A DNA stretch of 64,000 bases from Lentzea cavernae (GCF_014653695.1 NZ_BNAR01000002.1:826007-890006); one strand, 5' to 3'. Counted from the stretch's first letter, positions 36,043-46,039 are shown. A program made the numbers and translations. The notes: a model not told the origin generated them from the letters alone.

Positions 36043-36516
36043 GTGGAGGAGCTCACGGAGGCGTTGACGCGGCTCGAGGCGCCGTTCCGCACGCTCGTCG
36101 ACGACTCGGAATGGGCGCACGCGAGCGTGGAGGGGCTGGTGCTCGACCTCGGCGGGTGGTGGTCGGCCGACGACCTGACCCGCCTGCAGCCGCAGGTGAC
36201 GTTCAGCGACGCCTCGAGCGAGGCGAGCCGGCTCAACGGCGGCGTGTACGTCGAGGGCTACGTCTGGGCGGACGGGCAGGCGGTCGCGGCGGCGTGGTGC
36301 GGGCTCGGCAGCGCGGTCGTCTACGGGCCCCGCGCCGAGGCGTACCTCGGGGTGCCGTTGTCGCCCCACTTCTGCCGCAGGACCCAGCAGCGCAACGGCA
36401 CAGCCGCGGTGCTCATGAGCAAGCACCCGCGGCTGTTGCCGTTGCTGCGGGACGGGCTTCCGCGCGGCGCGGTGCTGCCCGGCGGGAGGCCGGGCCCGCG
36501 CTCAGTCGGCGCCTAG
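36043..36516 (+). CDS. Hypothetical protein, 157 residues
   Basis: I do not recognise this family. The sequence is a soluble mixed alpha/beta protein: VEELTEALTRLEAPFRTLVDDSEWAHASVEGLVLDLGGWW, a strand-rich middle (GGVYVEGYVWADGQAVAAAWCGLGSAVVYGPRAEAYLG) and a short Pro/Gly/Arg-rich C-terminus. The GTG at 36043 was chosen as the first start after the sigma gene in a frame with normal codon usage. The last 15 bases overlap the end of the convergent AfsR-like gene. Confidence 0.6.
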   Translation: MEELTEALTRLEAPFRTLVDDSEWAHASVEGLVLDLGGWWSADDLTRLQPQVTFSDASSEASRLNGGVYVEGYVWADGQAVAAAWCGLGSAVVYGPRAEAYLGVPLSPHFCRRTQQRNGTAAVLMSKHPRLLPLLRDGLPRGAVLPGGRPGPRSVGA

Positions 36517-39219
36517 CGCCGCGAACCTCTCGTCCGCTTCCCTCTGGTGGCGTGCGGCCTCGGCAGGATCCGTGACGGCGCGGGCGAGGTGCTTGTGCGC
36601 GTTCGCCGCCTCACGCCTGTCGTCGATCCGTTCGGCCAGTTCCAACGCCTCGCGCAACGGCGCGATGGCGTCGGCGGGACGTCCGGCGGCGGTCAGCACC
36701 TCACCGAGGTAGTTGAGCACCACGGTCTCCGTCGTGACGTCACCGATCGCGCGCACGGCCGCCAACGCCGACTCCAGCGCCTCCAGGGCCTCGTCGTGCC
36801 TGCCCATGGCGTGCAGGATCATGCCGAGCGCGCTCTGGGTGTCCGCCTCGTCGCGGCGGCTGCCCATCTCGCGCATCAACGCCAGTGCCGACGTGCACGC
36901 CTGCAGCGCCTCGTCGTACCGGCCGAGCGCGCTGTAGATGTTGCTGACGTTGCTCATCGCCTGCGACTCGAGGTGCCGGTCGCCGAGCTGCCGCGCCACG
37001 GTGATGGCCTGTTCCAGCAGTTCAGCGGCCTCGGCGTGACGGCCGAGGGTCCGGTAGACCAGTGAGAGGTTGTTCAGCGTGCCCGCGACGCCCTGCAGGT
37101 CGCCCAGTTCGCGGAGCATCTCGATCGCGCGCTCGTTGTAGTGGATGGCCCTCGGGTACTGCGCGGTCTGCCAGAACACCATCGCGTAGTTCTTCGTGGT
37201 GATCGCGAGCGCGACCGGCTCGTCCTTCGCCGCCTCCAACGCCAGTTCGTTGATGGTCGCCCAGTCACGCGTGTGGCCGCGCACCATGCAGAAGAACGTC
37301 AACGCGCGTGCGAGTTGCCACGTGTGTGTGCGCCAGTCGCCGTCGAGTGACAGCGCCACGGCGGCGACGAGCGTCTGGCGTTCGGTCTCCAGCCACTCGA
37401 CCGCGTGGTCGTAGTCGCGCAGGACCAACCGGGAGGCAGGCCGGTAGGTGATGTCGACCTCGTACTTGCGCGCGGCGGGCGACATCAGCCTCGTCGCCTG
37501 GTTCGCCGTGTCCAGGAAGTGGTCGAGCAGCCTGGTCAGCGGCTCGCGGGAACTGTCCACCTTGGACTGCGCGTACTGCCGCAACAGGTCGTGCATCCGG
37601 TACCGGCCGAGGGTCGTCGCCTCCAGCAGGTGCACGTCGACGAGGTCTTCGAGCATCCCGTCGCACTCCAGCAGGTCGAGCTCACCGAGCGCCGCCGCCT
37701 GGTCGACGTCGAAGTCGGTGCCGTGGTGCAGGCCCAGCAGGCCGAAGAGCCGCTGGTGACCGGTGGGGAGCTGGCCGAACGACAACGCGAAGACCGCGTC
37801 CAGCTCGGATAATCGTCCCTCGCGCAGCCGCGTCGCGAGGTGGGCGGTGGTCCAGGTGGGACGGCTGCGGAGCCGTCCGGCGGCCAGGCGCACGGCCAGC
37901 GGCAGCCGCCCGCACAGCGCGACGACCTCGCGGGCCGCCTCGTCGGTGCCGCGGTCGTCGCCGACGATCGTGGCGAACAGCTGCAGCGCCTCCGCCTCGG
38001 ACAGCACGTCCAGCGTGAGCGTCGACGTGCCCTCCAGCTCGACCAGCCGCGCCCGTGAGGTGACCAGCACCAGCGAGCCCGGCACGCCCGGCAGCAACGG
38101 CCGGACCTGGTCGGCGCTCACCGCGTTGTCGAGCACGACCAGCAACCGGCGCCGCGACAGCTCGGCCCGCCACATCGCGGCCCGTTCGTCCAGGCTGACC
38201 GGGATCTCTTCCAGGCCGAGCGCGCGCAACAGCACGTCGAGCGCGTCTGTCGGTTCCACGGGCGCACGGCCCGCGGTGTGCGCGTGCAGGTCGATGAACA
38301 GCTGACCGTCCGGATACTCCAGGCGGTGCGCCAGGTGCACGGCGAGCGTCGTCTTGCCGACGCCCGGCATGCCGTCGATCGCGGAGATCACGACGGCGGC
38401 CTTGCCGGTGACCGCCCTCGTCAGCCTCTCGATCTCGGCGGCGCGGCCGGTGAAGTCCGCGACGTCGCGGGGCAGCGTGTTCAGGGCGAGCCGCGGCTCG
38501 TCCCCGCGCAGCAGCCGCGCGTGCATGTCCCGCAGGTCGCTTCCCGGGTCGGTGCCCAGTTCGTCGGCCAAAAGCACGCGCACTTCCTCGAACGCCTGCA
38601 ACGCCTCGGCGGGCCGGTTCGCCCGCTGCAGCGCGTGCATGAGCTGCAGCCACAGCTGTTCCCGGAGCGGGAACTGCTTGGTGAGCCGCCGCAGTTCGGC
38701 GATCAGCCGCTCGCCCTGGCCCAGCTCGATCGACAGCCGCGCGTGCTGCTCGGCGACGGTGAGCCGCCGTTCCTGCAGCAGCGTGAGCTCGGCTTCGAGC
38801 CGCGGCCCCACGGTGAGGCCGTCGAGCGCCGGGCCACGCCACAACTGCAGGGCTTCCTCGTACCTCGCGACCGCCGTCCGGTGATCACCCTGTTTCAGCG
38901 CGTCGTCGCCCGCCGCGCACAGCTCCTCGAAGACCACGACGTCGACGTCCCCGCCCGGCACCTTGAGCCGGTACCCGCCGGGAACGGTGACGAGGTCGTC
39001 CAGCACGAGCTTGCGCAAGGCCGCGACATAAGTCCGGATGTTCGATTCGGGAGCAGCGGGTGGAGATTCCCACACCGCTTCGCTCAAGTGTTCAAAACTG
39101 ACCGTCTCGTTGGCATGCACCGCCAACGCCGCGAGCAGTGCCCTTTGCCGGGGCCCGCCCAGCCGCAGTTCCACGCCCCCACGCCAAATCTGCAGCGGCC
39201 CAAGAAGCCGATACCGCAC
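36502..39219 (-). CDS. AfsR/SARP-type regulator (BTAD, NB-ARC, TPR)
   Basis: The 905-residue protein begins VRYRLLGPLQIWRGGVELRLGGPRQRALLAALAV, an OmpR-like DNA-binding domain (1-90). A bacterial transcriptional activation domain (about 95-240), an NB-ARC NTPase with P-loop GMPGVGKT (283-290) and LLVVLDNA, and C-terminal TPR repeats (from about 640: AIHYNERAIEMLRELGDLQGVAGTLNNLSLVYRTLGRHAEAAELL) follow. This is the classic AfsR global regulator layout of antibiotic-producing actinomycetes. GTG 39219 has GGAGGG 5 bases upstream; the longer open frame is unlike the family. No biosynthetic cluster is adjacent. Confidence 0.92.
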   Translation of the reverse strand: MRYRLLGPLQIWRGGVELRLGGPRQRALLAALAVHANETVSFEHLSEAVWESPPAAPESNIRTYVAALRKLVLDDLVTVPGGYRLKVPGGDVDVVVFEELCAAGDDALKQGDHRTAVARYEEALQLWRGPALDGLTVGPRLEAELTLLQERRLTVAEQHARLSIELGQGERLIAELRRLTKQFPLREQLWLQLMHALQRANRPAEALQAFEEVRVLLADELGTDPGSDLRDMHARLLRGDEPRLALNTLPRDVADFTGRAAEIERLTRAVTGKAAVVISAIDGMPGVGKTTLAVHLAHRLEYPDGQLFIDLHAHTAGRAPVEPTDALDVLLRALGLEEIPVSLDERAAMWRAELSRRRLLVVLDNAVSADQVRPLLPGVPGSLVLVTSRARLVELEGTSTLTLDVLSEAEALQLFATIVGDDRGTDEAAREVVALCGRLPLAVRLAAGRLRSRPTWTTAHLATRLREGRLSELDAVFALSFGQLPTGHQRLFGLLGLHHGTDFDVDQAAALGELDLLECDGMLEDLVDVHLLEATTLGRYRMHDLLRQYAQSKVDSSREPLTRLLDHFLDTANQATRLMSPAARKYEVDITYRPASRLVLRDYDHAVEWLETERQTLVAAVALSLDGDWRTHTWQLARALTFFCMVRGHTRDWATINELALEAAKDEPVALAITTKNYAMVFWQTAQYPRAIHYNERAIEMLRELGDLQGVAGTLNNLSLVYRTLGRHAEAAELLEQAITVARQLGDRHLESQAMSNVSNIYSALGRYDEALQACTSALALMREMGSRRDEADTQSALGMILHAMGRHDEALEALESALAAVRAIGDVTTETVVLNYLGEVLTAAGRPADAIAPLREALELAERIDDRREAANAHKHLARAVTDPAEAARHQREADERFAALGAD

Positions 39220-39374
39220 TAGCCCTCCTCGGGGGGCATGGTGCCAGAACTCGGGGGTGCTGTGCGGAATTTGTGCGGACGATCTTGGAAACTTGACGCT
39301 CGCCGCCGTGAAGAGGGGGAACGAAGATGGCCCTGAGCAGATCATGGTCCGGCCAGGCAGCCTAGGATGACCGC

Positions 39375-40391
39375 ATGACCGAGACGGCGAAGCGACGTCC
39401 CGGCCCCCGGATCGAAGAGGTCGCGCGGGTCGCCGGGGTGTCGAAGTCGACCGTCTCGCGCGTCATCAACGACGAGCAGTACGTCAGCGCCAAGGCCCGC
39501 GAGGCCGTGCACGCCGCAATCGCACAGCTGGGCTACTCCCCCAACCAGGCCGCCCGCGCACTGGCCGGCAACCGCGCCAACGCCATCGCCCTGGTCGTCT
39601 CGGAGCCCACCGGCCGCGTGCTGTCCGACCCGTTCTTCGCGGGCGTGCTGCGCGGCGTCCACGCCGAACTGGCCGGCCGCCACATGCAGCTGTTGCTGAT
39701 GATGAGCCAGCCCTCCGACACCGACGACCTCGTGACGTACCTGAGCAGCGGCCACGTCGACGGCGCGCTGCTGGTGAGCCTGCACGGCGAGGACCCTCTG
39801 GTGCCGATGCTCGCCGAGATCGGCCTGCCGGTCGTCTCCGGCGGCCGGCCGCTCGGTGCCACGGTCCCGTTCGTCGACGCCGACAACTTCACCGGCGCCC
39901 TGGAGGCCGCACGGCACCTGGCGTCGTTGGGGCGCAAGCGGATCGCGACCGTGGCCGGCCCGAAGGACATGGCCGTGGGCGCGGACAGGCTCAGCGGCTT
40001 CCGGCGCGGCCTCAGCGAGGCCAAGCTCCCCGCGACCCTCGTGGCGCACGGCGACTTCACGCCCGAGAGCGGCGCGCGAGCCATGGAATCGTTGCTGCGC
40101 AAGGCCCCCGACCTCGACGCGGTGTTCGTCGCCGCGGACATCATGGCCCTCGGCGCGTTGCAGGTGCTGCACGCGCAGGGCAAGCGCGTGCCCGAGGACG
40201 TGGCGGTCGTCGGGTTCGACGACTCGGTGTTCGCCTCGACCGCCACGCCGCCGCTGACGACGATCCGGCAGGACGTCGAGGAGCTCGGGCGCACGATGAC
40301 GTGGCGGCTGCTCGCGGAGCTGGCGGGCGAGGCGGGGCTGCCGCCGTCGCTGCTGTTGCCCACCTCGCTCGTGGTGCGTTCCAGCGCCTGA
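39375..40391 (+). CDS. LacI family transcriptional regulator
   Basis: The 338-residue protein has an N-terminal LacI helix-turn-helix (IEEVARVAGVSKSTVSRVINDEQYVS, about 13-38), the hinge and a periplasmic-binding-protein-like sugar domain (DGALLVSLHG; AVFVAADIMALGALQVL; VGFDDSVFASTATPPLTTIRQ). A TAGGAT -10 (39362-39367) only a few bases before the ATG suggests a leaderless transcript. No sugar genes adjoin it; the ABC operon at 26.9-31.6 kb and the glucosidase at 44.5 kb are candidate distant targets. Confidence 0.9.
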   Translation: MTETAKRRPGPRIEEVARVAGVSKSTVSRVINDEQYVSAKAREAVHAAIAQLGYSPNQAARALAGNRANAIALVVSEPTGRVLSDPFFAGVLRGVHAELAGRHMQLLLMMSQPSDTDDLVTYLSSGHVDGALLVSLHGEDPLVPMLAEIGLPVVSGGRPLGATVPFVDADNFTGALEAARHLASLGRKRIATVAGPKDMAVGADRLSGFRRGLSEAKLPATLVAHGDFTPESGARAMESLLRKAPDLDAVFVAADIMALGALQVLHAQGKRVPEDVAVVGFDDSVFASTATPPLTTIRQDVEELGRTMTWRLLAELAGEAGLPPSLLLPTSLVVRSSA

Positions 40392-40538
40392 AAGACCTTC
40401 ATCGGTGGTCATCGGCCGTCCGTGACGGATCAGGCCGAGGTTTCACTCGTTCGGCACAACCTTCACGCACTGTCGGTAACACCCGGTGCGACTTCTCGAT
40501 GGTGACCGCGTAGGTACTCACCCGAGGGAGTTGCGACA

Positions 40539-41426
40539 GTGATCGAGAACTCGGCATCCGGTCTGGTGATGGTTCCCGGCGAGGTGACGGTGACCGTCAC
40601 CGGCGAGCAGCACCACCAGGACGTGCTGGCGCGCTACTCCGTCCCGGACGGCGTCACGCGCAACGTCGCCGTGAGCCTGACGTGGTGCGCGATCGCCGCC
40701 GGCAAGTACCGGGGTCACCGCGGCATCGAGGTGCGCCTCGACGGCTACCGCGTGGGTGAGCTGACTTTCCTGATGTCGCAACGGTATGCGCCCGTGCTGA
40801 TGCACGTGGAGTCCGGCGGTGGTGCGACCGGGTGCGCGGCGTTCGTCCAGCGCGGCGCCAACGGGCTGCTGCAGATCTCGCTGCGGATGCCGCGCGAGGT
40901 CCCCCGCGGCGCCGTCGTGCCCGTCATTCCGGCGCGCAGGTCGTGGGCGGCGCCGGTGGCGATCAGCGCGGCCGCCCTGTTCGGGTTCTTCGTCGTGATG
41001 GGCGTCATCGGCGCGGCCGTCAAGGGCCCGGCCGACGTGAACAACGCGGCGGCGCAGCTCTCGACGACCACCGTTGCGCCCACTACTACGACTACGACCG
41101 TGGCACCGACGACGACCAGCACGACGACGTCGACCACGACGACCACCACCACCACCACCACGACAACAACGACCACCGCGCCTGCGGCGGTCGCGCAGCC
41201 GAAGCCGCAACCTCAGCCGCAGCCCAACCCGCAGCCGAATCCCCAACCCGCTCCGCAATCGAACTGCCACGCGAGCTACAGCCCGTGCGTGCCTATCGCC
41301 ACGGACGTCGACTGCGCCGGCGGCAGCGGAAACGGACCTGAGTACGTCCGAGGCCCGATCCGCGTGATCGGCCCCGACGTCTACAAGCTGGACAGCAACG
41401 GAGACGGCGTCGGGTGCGAGAGCTAG
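40539..41426 (+). CDS. Membrane protein with HIRAN-like N-domain and excalibur-like C-domain
   Basis: The 295-residue protein begins VIENSASGLVMVPGEVTVTVTGEQHHQDVLARYS. Its first 120 residues (with GIEVRLDGYRVGELTFLMSQRYAPVL) resemble a HIRAN-like domain. A membrane helix (about 145-165), a Thr-rich linker, a Pro/Gln repeat (QPQPNPQPNPQP) and a C-terminal Cys-containing module ending YKLDSNGDGVGCES, an excalibur calcium-binding DxDxDGxxCE motif, follow. The C-terminus is probably outside the cell, spaced from the membrane by the linker. GAGGGAG lies 8 bases before the GTG. Domain names rest on motif similarity only. Confidence 0.65.
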   Translation: MIENSASGLVMVPGEVTVTVTGEQHHQDVLARYSVPDGVTRNVAVSLTWCAIAAGKYRGHRGIEVRLDGYRVGELTFLMSQRYAPVLMHVESGGGATGCAAFVQRGANGLLQISLRMPREVPRGAVVPVIPARRSWAAPVAISAAALFGFFVVMGVIGAAVKGPADVNNAAAQLSTTTVAPTTTTTTVAPTTTSTTTSTTTTTTTTTTTTTTTAPAAVAQPKPQPQPQPNPQPNPQPAPQSNCHASYSPCVPIATDVDCAGGSGNGPEYVRGPIRVIGPDVYKLDSNGDGVGCES

Positions 41427-41435
41427 CGCGGGGAA

Positions 41436-41465
41436 GCCGTGGGCGCGTCTGACCGCGCCCACGGC
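41436..41465. terminator. Bidirectional hairpin terminator
   Basis: GCCGTGGGCGCG (41436-41447) and CGCGCCCACGGC (41454-41465) form a perfect 12-bp stem with a 6-base loop, exactly between two convergent genes. It lacks a T-tract, as is common for actinomycete terminators, and should serve both directions. Confidence 0.75.
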
Positions 41466-41487
41466 TCCACCCCCCGCCCGGCGGCTC

Positions 41488-42228
41488 CTAGCCGCGCTCG
41501 TACGGCGTCTTCTCCCCCGCCTCGACGCCGAACGCCAGGTGGTTGCCCGCGGGCGGCAGCGGGCAGGTGGCGAAGTCGGTGAACGCGCACGGCAGGTTCG
41601 TCGCGCGGTTGAAGTCGAGCACGACCTTGCCGTCGCGCGGGGTGGCGGCGATCTGCCGGTTGGCCGCGTAGGTCGTGACGCCGCTGGTCTCGTCGGTGAA
41701 CAGGATGCTCAGCCCGCCGTTGCGGCCGTTGAACGCCGTCAGCGTGTGCTCGGCGCCGTTGTGCGTGAACCGCACACGGCCCGGAGCCTCGTACACGTGG
41801 CTAAGCCCCTCGACCACGGCACCAACGGTCGTGGGGACGGGCGCGTCGAACGGCTCGTACTCGCCCTCCAGCACCCACTGTTCCTGCGGGTCGTACGCTG
41901 GCACGCCCTTGAAGTCCCGCAGCACCGGTGCCTTCGGGTCGTGCACGCGGATCAGGTACCCGCCGCGCCGGGCGATCTCGATCTCGACGTCACCTGCCAC
42001 GACGCGTTCGCCGCCACCGCTCTGGACGAGTTCGAACCGCTTGGTCTCCCCGTCGTTGCGCCAGTAGGCCGCGTCGTCGTCTTGCCACCACTCGCCCGGT
42101 AGTCCGTCATAGGCGCGTGGGGACGTCTCGAGCCAATCGAGCGAAACCAGCGCCAGCCACCCATAGGGGTCGGCCAGGGTGGTCTCGCGCTCCGTCTTCC
42201 AGGTCTGCCAGTCCTCAGCGAAGCTCAT
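41488..42228 (-). CDS. DUF1684 domain protein
   Basis: The 246-residue protein begins MSFAEDWQTWKTERETTLADPYGWLALVSLDWL and ends with the DUF1684 signature LDFNRATNLPCAFTDFATCPLPPAGNHLAFGVEAGEKTPYE. The family is broadly distributed and has no established biochemical role. It overlaps the upstream ArsR-like regulator by 4 bases (ATGA), so the two are co-expressed and the DUF1684 protein is the likely output of that regulator. Confidence 0.85.
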   Translation of the reverse strand: MSFAEDWQTWKTERETTLADPYGWLALVSLDWLETSPRAYDGLPGEWWQDDDAAYWRNDGETKRFELVQSGGGERVVAGDVEIEIARRGGYLIRVHDPKAPVLRDFKGVPAYDPQEQWVLEGEYEPFDAPVPTTVGAVVEGLSHVYEAPGRVRFTHNGAEHTLTAFNGRNGGLSILFTDETSGVTTYAANRQIAATPRDGKVVLDFNRATNLPCAFTDFATCPLPPAGNHLAFGVEAGEKTPYERG

Positions 42229-43199
42229 GTACTTGCGAACGACGGAGCGGTGGCGTCGCTTCCCCGTTCCACGGAGTGGGAAACGAGGGCGTCGCCGAGT
42301 TCTGTGCGCGCGTAGACGACGCTGCGGCCGTGTCGTTGCGAGGCCAGCAGACCGGCGTCACGCAACGCCCTCAGGTGCTGGTTCACCGCTGATGTCGTGA
42401 CGCCCGTGCGTCGCGCGATGTCGGTGGACGACCGAGGTTGCGCCAACTCGGCGAGCAGGTCCGCCCGCACCTGACCGAGGACACCGGCGAGCGCTTCGGG
42501 CCCACGGCAGCGCCCGGCCTCCCACACCGTGCCGGCGCCACGGGCGGAGTAGATCAGCAACGGCGCCGCGGCGGGGTCGACCGGCACGGCCGTGCGCCGG
42601 GCGAACACGCTGGGCACCAGGGTGAGCCCCTGTCCCCCGGCCTCCAGGCGTCGCGGCCGCGCTCCGTCGATGCGCACCTGAACGACGGCGCCGGCAAAGG
42701 TGATCCGTTCGGAGATCCCCGAGAACATCGCCGCCAGACCGTGCTGGGCCATGGCGCGGCCGCGATGGGCGATGTCGGCCTCCAGCACCGCGCGCATCCG
42801 GTCCCAGTGCCCGGCCAGAGCCGCGTGCCAGTACGACTCCACCGCGTCGAGGACCCTGCGACGGTCGCGCAGCACCGCGGGCACGTCGCCGAACACCGCA
42901 CGGAAGTCACGTCGCATCGTGGCGGTGGAGATCTTCCGCAGCGCCGCGAACTCGTCCTCGATCCGCGTGAACGGCGTCAGCGGGCGGGGGCTCAGGAAGT
43001 CCGGCGTCCAGCCGCGGTCGGTCGACAGCGCCAGCAAGACCTCCGTGTCGACATCACGGATCTGGCGCACCCACGGCACGTGCAGCGGATATTTGGCCGG
43101 GTTCTTCAGCACGCGCAGGCTGAGCGTCAGATTGCTGAGCGGCGAGACGGCGAACCGCACGTCCACCAGGTCGGACTCGCCGAGCAGGAACTCGATCAT
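42225..43199 (-). CDS. ArsR-like winged-helix regulator with DUF5937-type N-domain
   Basis: The 324-residue protein begins MIEFLLGESDLVDVRFAVSPLSNLTLSLRVL, the start typical of actinobacterial DUF5937-ArsR proteins. It ends with a winged helix (LAQPRSSTDIARRTGVTTSAVNQHLRALRDAGLLASQRHGRSVVYARTELG, about 255-305). No Cys-based metal site is evident, so the ligand probably binds the large N-terminal domain. The ATG at 43199 lies within a perfect palindrome that probably is its own operator; a -10-like TAGCGT on the minus strand 8 bases upstream implies a nearly leaderless message. Confidence 0.85.
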   Translation of the reverse strand: MIEFLLGESDLVDVRFAVSPLSNLTLSLRVLKNPAKYPLHVPWVRQIRDVDTEVLLALSTDRGWTPDFLSPRPLTPFTRIEDEFAALRKISTATMRRDFRAVFGDVPAVLRDRRRVLDAVESYWHAALAGHWDRMRAVLEADIAHRGRAMAQHGLAAMFSGISERITFAGAVVQVRIDGARPRRLEAGGQGLTLVPSVFARRTAVPVDPAAAPLLIYSARGAGTVWEAGRCRGPEALAGVLGQVRADLLAELAQPRSSTDIARRTGVTTSAVNQHLRALRDAGLLASQRHGRSVVYARTELGDALVSHSVERGSDATAPSFAST

Positions 43200-43216
43200 G
43201 TAGCACAACGCTACAT
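43198..43216. promoter_or_regulatory. Palindromic operator over arsR-like start
   Basis: ATGTAGC (43198-43204) and GCTACAT (43210-43216) form a perfect 7-bp inverted repeat around ACAAC. It covers the start codon and the predicted -10 of the leftward regulator and lies 41 bases upstream of the divergent IMPase-like gene, so one bound dimer could repress both. Confidence 0.6.
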
Positions 43217-43256
43217 CAGTTACGTCCCGCCGACGCCTGGGCCAGGCTTCGCGACC

Positions 43257-43988
43257 ATGTGGACCGACATGCGGCTGGCGTTGCGGATCGCCTGCCGGGC
43301 AGCGGAACGAGTGCTCGCCGCAGGCACTCCCGACGTGTGGCTGAAGGAGGACGGCAGGCAGGTCACCTCGACCGATCTCGAGGTCGAGGACCTGGTGCGC
43401 CGGCTGCTCGCGGAGGCGGTGCCCGACGACGGGGTCGTGGGCGAGGAACGTCCTGAGCGCAGAGGAACCTCGGGACGCCGGTGGCTGGTCGACCCGATCA
43501 GCGGCACCGCCGACTTCGTGGCCGGACGGCCGACGTACTCGGTCGACCTGGCGCTGGAAGGGGCGCTGGCCGTCTCCGTCATGCCGTCGCTGGGCATCAC
43601 GATGGCGGCGGGACGTGGCATGGGCTGCCGCGTTTTCCGGGACGAGCGAGAGGAAACCGCTCGTGTGTCCTCAACGGACAGTGTCGAAGGTGCGCGCGTG
43701 TGTTTGCACGGCAAGAAGAAACCGGCTCTGGAGCAATGCGTGATCGTGGACGGCTCCACGCCGGTGCTGGACCTGATCACCGGCCGGGTGGACGCGGTGG
43801 TCGCGGCGGGCGCCGGACTGGACGAGTTCGACCTGGCGTGCCTGCCGGTGCTCGTGGAGGAGGCGGGCGGACGCGTGACGGTGGTCGAGGAGGACGTCGT
43901 GCTGGCCACCAACGGTGTCCTGCACGACGCCTTCCTCGCCCTGCTCATCGCGCGTCCTGGTGTCGCACCAGGCACCCCGGGCTCATGA
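43257..43988 (+). CDS. Inositol monophosphatase family protein
   Basis: The 243-residue protein has the lithium-sensitive phosphatase metal sites: Glu in VVGEERPE (about 61-68), DPISGTADF (79-87; family DPxDGTxxF) and a C-terminal DEFDLACLPVLVEEAGG in place of WDxAAG. Members dephosphorylate inositol-1-phosphate, histidinol phosphate, PAP or fructose-1,6-bisphosphate. The variant DPISGT and DEFDLA motifs make the substrate uncertain. It is divergent from the ArsR-like operon. An ATG 12 bases downstream is an alternative start. Confidence 0.8.
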   Translation: MWTDMRLALRIACRAAERVLAAGTPDVWLKEDGRQVTSTDLEVEDLVRRLLAEAVPDDGVVGEERPERRGTSGRRWLVDPISGTADFVAGRPTYSVDLALEGALAVSVMPSLGITMAAGRGMGCRVFRDEREETARVSSTDSVEGARVCLHGKKKPALEQCVIVDGSTPVLDLITGRVDAVVAAGAGLDEFDLACLPVLVEEAGGRVTVVEEDVVLATNGVLHDAFLALLIARPGVAPGTPGS

Positions 43989-44096
43989 GGCCCAGGTGAT
44001 CGCCGGATCCCGCGCGCTGGGGTGACCGACCGGACTCGCACCGGCTTCGACCAGGACCACGACCTGGCGCCTCGACTGCTTCGGCTTCGGTCACGG

Positions 44097-44169
44097 CTGC
44101 CCGTCGAGGACTCGAACCTCGATCTCCGCGTTCAGAGCGCGGTGTCCGTGCCAATTGGACCAACGGGCA
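44097..44169 (-). tRNA. tRNA-Gln (anticodon CTG)
   Basis: Reading the minus strand, a full cloverleaf folds in 73 bases: acceptor TGCCCGT/ACGGGCA, D stem GTCC/GGAC, anticodon stem CCGCG/CGCGG with loop CTCTGAA (anticodon CTG at 34-36), T stem CGAGG/CCTCG with loop TTCGAGT. The weak T1-A72 pair and discriminator G73 are identity features of bacterial tRNA-Gln. CCA is not encoded. A strong intrinsic terminator ends only two bases before the mature 5' end. Confidence 0.92.
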
Positions 44170-44171
44170 TC

Positions 44172-44209
44172 AAAAAAGCCGCCTCGTCGCTCGGTGCGAC
44201 GGGACGGCT
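44172..44209 (-). terminator. Intrinsic terminator immediately upstream of tRNA-Gln
   Basis: On the minus strand AGCCGTCCCGTCGC and GCGACGAGGCGGCT form a 14-bp stem (one C-A mismatch, one G-T pair) with loop ACCGA, followed by a run of six T. It is one of the few classical T-tract terminators in the window. It lies between a 14-codon reading frame and the tRNA, so transcripts entering the tRNA from upstream must read through it. Confidence 0.8.
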
Positions 44210-44230
44210 CCCCGGAGACATGAGGTCAGC

Positions 44231-44275
44231 TCATGCCGAGGAGCACCAGACGTGCTGACGGCGCATGTGTTGCAT
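44231..44275 (-). CDS. Micro-ORF of 14 codons, possible leader peptide
   Basis: ATG 44275 follows GGGAAGGGA by about 10 bases on the minus strand and encodes MQHMRRQHVWCSSA before TGA. It ends about 20 bases before a strong terminator hairpin, the geometry of a leader peptide and attenuator. The peptide has one Trp and one Cys and two Gln codons (both CAG, the codon read by the tRNA-Gln just downstream). Coding potential cannot be proven at this length. Confidence 0.45.
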   Translation of the reverse strand: MQHMRRQHVWCSSA

Positions 44276-44470
44276 CACGGCTGGCTCCCTTCCCCGGTTC
44301 GTTGAGAACCACTCTGACGGACGGCGTGGCGGACTTGCAACGCATTATTCTGACTTGAAAAAGTTTGCAGAAATAGTTCGCTTTCTTTAAGAATCCTTAA
44401 GCGGACTTGCGGAAAACTTTTGCAACGTCTTTCCTGGACCGCTGACACACCCCACCCGGAAGGCATGGAC
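44276..44470. other. Divergent promoter region with TTGCA-type repeats
   Basis: This 195-base stretch separates the leftward micro-ORF/tRNA unit from the rightward glucosidase and is markedly AT-rich for the window. CTTGCAA (44334-44340), TTTGCAG (44364-44370), CTTGCGG (44406-44412) and TTTGCAA (44419-44425) recur. These resemble the CTTGCAG direct repeats found upstream of actinomycete alpha-amylase genes, where a LacI-type MalR/Reg1 repressor acts. Assignment to the glucosidase is an inference. Confidence 0.4.
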
Positions 44471-46012
<1,542 letters not shown>

Positions 46013-46039
46013 CCAGCTATTTCACTTGATCGACTAAAA

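Noticed and set aside
42438..43256. Plus-strand extension upstream of the IMPase-like gene
   Set aside because: It is antisense to the ArsR-like gene and crosses its operator; the phosphatase family begins at the ATG at 43257.
44172..44209. Terminator acting on the plus strand
   Set aside because: The plus strand has the A-run before the stem and no T-run after it, so only minus-strand transcripts can terminate here.
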